From Gnetum montanum (Eukaryota; Streptophyta; Gnetopsida; Gnetales; Gnetaceae): a stretch of DNA of 64,000 nucleotides. Both the position numbers and the translations under genes were made by a program. The notes below the pieces were generated by a model. It made no database searches. It was given only the letters and a program-made list of their open reading frames with translations, and was not told where the DNA came from. Below, piece after piece: positions 58,153 to 64,000 of this stretch. Numbering within the stretch: the first letter of the stretch is position 1; each line of letters begins with the position of its first letter. Where the stretch lies: assembly GCA_015680685.1 (NCBI GenBank), contig MNCI01035799.1, positions 278,253 to 342,252 of the forward strand. The letters are read 5' to 3'.

Positions 58153-58937
58153 ACAACTATCAGGAAACTCTAGGAATGCAAGGCCTTTGTGAAAGCCCAA
58201 GTGGCTAACTTAGAGAACTAATGAACTAGAGCAAGCACGTTGCCCAACTACTAGCATACCATCCATGAAAAGTTGGCACTCTAATTGGAGATGGCCAAGT
58301 AATGAATGAAAATGAATCTCATCTATCAAAAGGCTGAGGATTAGAGAGATCATTGCACATGGAGCTTAGAGTGTGGTAATACACAAAAGGATGACAAGCC
58401 ATAGTATAAGTTTGATTAGGAGGCTGATTTAGAGTGGCTCAAAGAGGAATCAATTCAATGATGCAAGAGAGAGTTGTTCATTTAGGGGATTCATGTGAAG
58501 AGTTCGTACCTACTCTTTGAGAACACTTTCATGATGGAAAAATCTCCTACTCCTTAGGTCACCACTATTACAAGTGAGTCTTTTATAGCTACCATCACTC
58601 AGGAACTACCTACTTGGATCAAAGTGAATAGGACTAACATCCTCACAAGCATTAATCTTGGAAATATTGATTAGGCCAATATGATGAAAGATCAAATTCT
58701 CCATCGTTTGGAGAATGGTCTTCAACATATATCACCTAAGGTTGTGGAGCTGGATTCCCCAAAGGTTTGATGCATTCTATGTTCTAGTTTTATTTATGGT
58801 CTTGTTTAAGTCATAGTTTTAGTTGTTGGTTATTGATTAACTATTATGTTTTTGTATTTCAGGCATCAAGAGACATCGATGGACCTAGTAGTGAGAGTGG
58901 GGATGACCTACCACTTCTTCCTCGAAATGCTCCTTAG

Positions 58938-59899
58938 CATCCTCCATTTGCCTATTTCAGCTTGTTGGCTACATGGTTTTTTTGTTGATGGTTATTTTTA
59001 TCCAAGACTATGTTATGGATGATTAATATTTTTTCGACATTTTTCCACACAGTGTGGCCTTGACTATGTATGTTGTAAACATTTTAAATTTAATTTTTCT
59101 TGTTTTTAGTTTTTTTGGCTATATATTGTTGTAGTGATATAAAGATTATAAACGACTATGTTGATCTTGGCTATAAAGTTAAACAACTAAATGATGTGAT
59201 TCTTGGCTAAAACTTAAATAGTATAAAAGAGATGCTTGCCAATTTTAGGCCATGGTGGGTCATGGTACATTTTCAGTTTTAGTCCATGGTAGGCCCACAA
59301 TGCAATTCTTTTGCTAGTTTAAAGGAATGGCAGGCCAGGTTACATTAAAATGAAACTCATTTTTGGTGATTTTCTATTTTTAAAGTTTTTATGGGTTTTT
59401 TAGTTTTATATCATGCTAAACAAGGAAAATAAAGAAAGAAAAAGGCCAATAGAAATGCAAATAAACATAAATCTCTAGGCTACATGCTAAAAAGGCTGAA
59501 ACAAAGTATACAAAAATAAAGCTAACATAAATGCTCAATAGGAAACTAAGGAAATCTAGGTTAATTTGTATCAGTGTAGGAATAAAAATTTTACAAGGGC
59601 ATAACATGAAAGGATTAGGGGTGCACCTTACTTGTGCAAGATTTTCCTAATCTTTGATAGCTTAGGAAACATGTAACACCTACTCTGCACAAGTTTGTAT
59701 TTCCCATCCCCTTCACTGATGATGTTGAAGGGAAGCTCTTCTCATATTATGTTCCATTATTCATTGTTGTCACTTTTGGCTTTCTTTTATCTCTTAGGCT
59801 ATTGGAATTCATAGCTAATAGTTTCTTCTTGAAACTCCACTTTAGATCCCTGCTTTATATCTACGCTGTTGATAACTAGGGGAATTACTTTATTAGAAT
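58938..59899 (-). other. Stretch between gene X and protease of D, with worn array
   Basis: There is no gene beyond the end of gene X. At 59230-59335 GGCCATGGTGGG and GCTAGTTTAAAGG type words recur; this is the position of the post-protease array seen in C. The rest is AT-rich with no recognised content. The two convergent genes of D end within about 960 bases of each other. Confidence 0.45.
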
Positions 59900-60485
59900 G
59901 AATGATGATTTCTCCTCCCTCATAAGTAAGGAAAATTTATTTTGTATAGGTGAAGACATGGCCTGTAATTGAGCCAACCAAGGTCTTCCTAGGATAAGGT
60001 TAAACCTTGACATCTCCTCTATCCCCAAGAAATTAGTGGTTATGGGGAATTACTATCCCACCACAAAGTCCAAGAAGATAGAACCCTTGATAGTAATCCT
60101 TGATTCATTGAAGGACTTGAGAGCTATGGTTATCATATGTTGTATTTTCTCAGTCAAGTCTAGGTGCTCAAAAATGGTTCATGGGATAATGTTAGTTGTA
60201 GCACCATCATCAACATGCACTTGATGCACCTTGTACTATCCTACATGCATGGTTATGTAAAGAGGAACCCTAGTCATTTTGAAATTTTAGGGGCTGATCT
60301 TGACCTCACTATCCCTAAACATCAACAATGTTGACTTATTTTCCCTCGATGAAGAAGGAACCATTATCACATGGATGGATTCCTTGTTAGTGGGGATGTC
60401 CTTGCTAATGGGGATAGAAGTTGACATTTTCACAAGTTCTTTGTGATGTGTAATGGAAGTTATGATAAGGTCATATAGGCTCATG
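59900..60485 (-). pseudogene. Protease of element D
   Basis: Minus strand. The open piece 60484-60287 is the lead-in. Past stops, VHQVHVDDGATTNIIP (about 60240-60190) gives the active-site region as D-D-G, and FNLILGRPWLAQLQAMSSPI follows (about 60015-59955). It is nearest to B3 and to the remnant at 2042-2620. Several stops. Confidence 0.75.
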
Positions 60486-63085
60486 ATTTTATTTTTCTGT
60501 TTGAGGGACTATTTAAGTTGCTCCATCGCATTGAGGAATCTTTTTTCAGTGGTTGTGGGCTTATTACCTTGGTTTTTCTTTAGTTCCTTCATGCACCTCA
60601 AAATGCAAACTTTAGCCTTAGGTTGTTGTTGTTGGGGTCTCTCCTCTTTCTTCTAGTTTTGGGTTCTAGGATCCTTCTATGGTTTGCTAGTTTACATGGG
60701 CTAGGTAGAGGAGGTCATGGGTGTAGATGATATGGGAGTGGACTTCGGTGATCCCATTTCGTTTTGTGCATTAGTCTTCTTGTCACCATTTTTGTTAGGC
60801 TTTTGGTTATGCTTCTTCCTCTACTTAGTTAAGGCTTTTTGGTTATCTCTTGGTTGTTTTGAGGAAGAGGCTATAGCATTGGTCACCAAAAGAGGTTGTT
60901 GTGTGGTTATAGTGATTAGTTGGGCTATGGCTGGTTAGGTTATGCTGGGATGGGGCATCCTAATGACAAAAGGCCTCATTGGAGGCACTCATGATGGTAT
61001 TCTTATGATGAATGGGGTTCTTGAGTTGGTGGAAGCTAAAGAGGTCAGATCATCACAAGGGGCCACTCAAATCACAAACAGTTCCCTCACTAGTCTCCAA
61101 TTGTCATCAGTGTTGAACACTAATATAACATAGGAGTTGTTATTAGCATTCAATGGGTTCTTATACACTTGGATCGATTGGTTCTATGGTCAGACTAGGT
61201 TGTAGGCATGTAGGACCAACTCTCCCTTACCTATCATTTTTTGTAGGTCATCCTTTAATGCGAGGCATAAGACTGTATTATGACCAATAATTTGGTGATA
61301 GTGGTAAAAGTGTTCTAGCTTAAAGTACCTAGGTAGTTAAGGGTGATCCTTCATCACTTGAGTGGGATCTTTGGCTATTTTTCATAGTTGTTCATGCTCT
61401 TTTTAAGTGACTTCAATCATTTTCTTATTTTATATATGTCCACTCTTCAATAGTTGATCTAGTAGATTGGATGACTTCAAACATAAACTAGTGTATTTTG
61501 TCTTATCCTTCTATTCAAAGTTTGGCCTAGGAGCAATCGATGTAGTGGCCCCAGAGGTTGATGGTTGGCTATCATAGTTGTTAGTAGAGGCCATGGGTGG
61601 CTTGGTGCTTGGTCCCTAGTTAGCGATTTTGGTTTTTTTGGTTACCATCACTATAGTTAAAAAATTATGCTTACCTTTATCTTTGTCCTTCCATGTGTTT
61701 TGGTTTTTGTATACCATGTAAGTAGGGTCATTGCTAGCTTTTGTGGTTTCCTTTATGTTTTTGGTTTAGGAGAATGATTAACTAAGTGACTGCAGGTCAA
61801 TATAATATAGTGTGGACTTGATAAAGTCATTAACCACCCCTTTAAATATAGTCAAAAGATGGGTTTTTGCTATAGGCCTTATTATTTCTTTGAGTAGACC
61901 ATTCCATCATTGAATGAACTTTTGCACTAGTTTGAGGGATCCTTGCTTGACCTTGATTAGATGATCAAGCGAAGTATCAGGCTTTAGGTTATACTTGAAG
62001 GGGTTAATAAACTACACTATAAAGTCTTCAGGAGAGGATATAGACTGTATTAGTAAGATATGGTACAAGTCAAGCACTTTCGCTATCAAAGACATATGGA
62101 AGATCCTCATTATCATGTGTGGCCATGGTTGCAATAGCAAGCAGTTAGAGCAAAAAGTAATAAGGTGAGCATTGGGATCATGTTTTCCATTGTACTTGTT
62201 AAATTAAAGGATGGGAATACCAGAAGCAAGTGTCTAGTGTGGGACCATAGGATTGATGTAAAAATATTGGTAGAACTCTATGATCTTGTTGCTTTGAGAT
62301 GTAGAGGCTTTAAGCCTCATCAACTCCTCTATTAGGTTCTAGATCATTTGAAAGGCCTGATTCAGGCCTTGTGGTTCACTTGTTAGCTACAGTGTTTAAA
62401 CAAATGGTTATGCCATATATTGGAAGGATAGTGGCCTCACTATCAATTGTTGCATAGAGGGTAGAGGTTGTGTTAGAGTTGTACTTGGTGGACTAAAAAA
62501 CAAGAAAGATGTTTGTGCTAGTACCTATGACACTAATGGAACAAAGGGGTTATGTGACCCCTAGGTTGCTTGGGGTTACATGGTGGACTTCACTTGGTTG
62601 ATCAATGGATTTGTGGTGATGAAAACCATGAATAATGGCCACATAGTTTGGGGTTGTGTGGTGAAAGATATGGATAGCTTATAGGTTGTTGGCTGTGGCA
62701 CTAATTATGCCTAATGTATGGCTATGACTCATATGGATTTGAATATGGTTGGGTAAGAATGGAATGAAGGTGGAGGAACATGCTTTATGGAAGAGAAAAA
62801 AGGGGTGGAGGTAGGCCCTATTGTCATATGAGTGGATTATTAGAAAAGTGCATCCAAGACATTTTTAGGCTTAGATTCCATCCTAAATTCATCTTCCTCT
62901 GGCTACTCATTAGAGGTAAACTTTTGATTCTCTTCTTCCATGTCAATCAGGTGAGCTAGGATGATGGCATGGACATTAGAGAGAGATATTTGATCATACA
63001 AGGAGGGAATATACTCCTTCCCATTATGATGTATGAGCTCAAATTCTCTCTTGGCTTCTACTTTCATTCACATAATTAGCATGCT
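60486..63085 (-). pseudogene. gag of element D
   Basis: The N-terminal block near 63070-62950 reads VEAKREFELIHHNGKEYIPSLYD. The capsid region (about 62270-61780) matches B1 gag with frequent stops, and a zinc-knuckle-like segment lies near 61310-61240 (HYHQ...GHNTVLC, keeping a Cys that B1 has lost). The linker to protease, with repeated P-rich phrases, lies near 61080-60900. No open piece exceeds about 60 codons; this is the most decayed gag of the set. Confidence 0.65.
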
Positions 63086-63556
63086 AGCATAGATCTTGGC
63101 ACAAATAAAGTTGGCACAAATATAGGACTCTAGTCCCTAAGTTTTAAAGGTTGTTTGCATTTTACTACCATGGGGTTCTTGGGCTCGTATATCCTTATAG
63201 ATTTATGGTTGGACCTACTATCAGTGAAATTCAAGGGCAACATGGTCAATTTTCTGAAAGACATAACTATGATGCTAAGAAAAAGGCTTGGGATAGGTTA
63301 TGAAAGATGAAAATGAGCAAATTCTAGCAAGTGGAATTAAAAAATGGCCAAAAGAAAAAAATAGCTAAAAAAAAGATACTTACTATAAATAGTAAGTGGG
63401 GGTTAGGGGAGGTACACCTCCCCCTTTGCCAAAAATGAAAAGCTGGAAATAAGCTTCCACTAGAAAATGATTTTGGTAGGCTACAAAGTAGAGATTATAG
63501 CTTCAAGGTCAACATTGGAAAGGAGAAAGTAGAATTTGACATAAAAATTGGGTGGA

Positions 63557-63575
63557 GGCCCTCCTTCTAGCATTA
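63557..63575 (-). promoter_or_regulatory. Primer binding site of D
   Basis: On the minus strand TAATGCTAGAAGGAGGGCC follows the end of the 5' LTR (about 63588). It differs from B3 mainly at its first bases. Confidence 0.6.
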
Positions 63576-63587
63576 GAAAACTCTTTT

Positions 63588-64000
63588 AATCATTGGAAAA
63601 CAAAAAGTTTCAGTATAGTGGCCTCAATTAAAAATCCCTACGGCCTCCAAAAAAATGGGATTCATGGTACCCTAGATGATCCGGTAGATCATCTAGGGAC
63701 TTACAAAATGTAAAGTAGATAATGCAAAAGAAGAATGCAGATATAAAAATTAAAAATAAAATGAAAATTACACACAAAAATTGAAATCTTGAAACTTAAT
63801 TAAAAAAATAAAGAATGAGTTTAGGGGATGTGTACAAATGCTTCTTATGGAAGAGCAAAGGGGGTTCACTTTGGTGAGTGTTTAGAGTGCATTGAAGCTA
63901 ATATGATTCACTTCATGATTTGGATGCTTAGGCACTTCTGATGCTATCAAAACTCCTCTAATGTTGCTCTAGATCTATAATGTTGGTCATTTCTTGGGGG
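63588..64000 (-). repeat. 5' LTR of D, partial
   Basis: It matches 35760-36180 in the same orientation. Only its last ~413 bases (element sense) are inside the window. Confidence 0.8.

Larger units (their letters stand above)
46876..58937 (+). pseudogene. Gene X, copy D: antisense multi-exon gene split by B3
   Basis: Proposed exon pieces: 46876 to about 47390 (HAD-like: LKPTLIMVEFMN at the motif I place, then HGVREFLTYIL and MLWSHLSID), 47523-48555 (opens after CTTTGCAG; holds CHENTLILKYDD, a segment like RRLTITIPINEGN, and FPKVLSQKK), 48637-48850 (acceptor TTGTAG, donor CAG|GTATGC), 48940 to about 49080 (IINWLQQVELKI), 49205-49420 continuing after the insertion at 58158-58764 (charged coiled-coil-like exon, PTWIKVNRTNILTSIN), and 58863-58937 (acceptor ATTTCAG, TAG at 58935-58937). 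The last intron is 98 bases, against 81 at the same place in C. Many stops and frameshifts. It runs convergently with the D gag-protease. B3 sits within the 49205-58764 exon. Confidence 0.7.
35760..64000 (-). mobile_element. D: giant Tat/Ogre-type LTR retrotransposon, continuing past the window
   Basis: Reading right to left: 5' LTR (from beyond 64000 to about 63588), primer site (63575-63557), gag (63080-61100), protease (60485-59900), worn array (59335-59230), gene X in antisense (46876-58937 on plus, interrupted by B3), a ~185-bp tandem array (45200-42400), array (42300-41930), pol (41750-38457), array (38400-38190), 3' untranslated region, polypurine tract (37233-37252) and 3' LTR (37232-35760). 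Module order equals that of C, in reverse. It is more decayed than C. Without B3 the visible part is about 19.5 kb. Confidence 0.85.

Overview
This window is plant nuclear DNA made almost entirely of LTR retrotransposons. The elements are very long Ty3/gypsy retrotransposons of the Tat/Ogre type, some nested inside others and all decayed by stop codons, frameshifts and CpG loss. The Tat/Ogre assignment rests on three things: the capsid-type gag, the order protease, RT, RNase H, a second RNase H, integrase, and elements near 20 kb. I see no intact ordinary host gene, tRNA or rRNA. The host is a land plant, probably with a large genome; I cannot name the species. Two assembly gaps (6322-7248 and 20292-20313) show this is draft sequence.

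Layout, left to right. 1-2719: the end of a gypsy element with an LTR (family A, from 552), then a plus-strand gag-protease remnant. 2720-9168: a minus-strand, pol-less element (B1), its 3' LTR full of tandem repeats; upstream of its gag sits a piece of an unrelated exon and then a minus-strand family A LTR (about 9690-10242). 10243-13320: remains of a family A element, minus strand, with a dead protease. 13323-33549: a giant plus-strand element (C) with LTR, primer site, gag, protease, an antisense intron-containing gene, pol and 3' LTR. Its 3' LTR is split by the 3' end of another pol-less element (B2, minus strand, 30077 to about 32590). 34624-35759: possible 5' LTR and primer site of another minus-strand element. 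35760 to beyond 64000: a second giant element (D, minus strand) with the same order as C. D's antisense gene is cut by a complete pol-less element (B3, 49421-58152) with two LTRs of about 2 kb and a near-perfect 5-bp target duplication.

The most interesting content is the extra gene in C and D, called gene X here. It lies between gag-protease and pol, on the strand opposite to the retrotransposon genes, and has at least five introns with recognisable GT...AG borders. Several exon borders match between C (18999-22621, minus) and D (46876-58937, plus, interrupted by B3). Its first exon resembles an FCP1/SCP-type (NLI-interacting-factor) HAD phosphatase whose catalytic aspartates are altered. 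The middle exons encode a conserved unknown domain, and the tail is acidic and then charged/coiled-coil-like. Copy C has a TATA-containing candidate promoter of its own.

In both giants gene X is bracketed by short-period arrays carrying a TTAAACTAG-like word, and another such array follows pol. The pol-less B elements have these arrays directly after protease, as if recombination between arrays had removed gene X and pol together. B elements share the primer-site word, polypurine tract and LTR start with the giants, so they may be non-autonomous partners mobilised by them.
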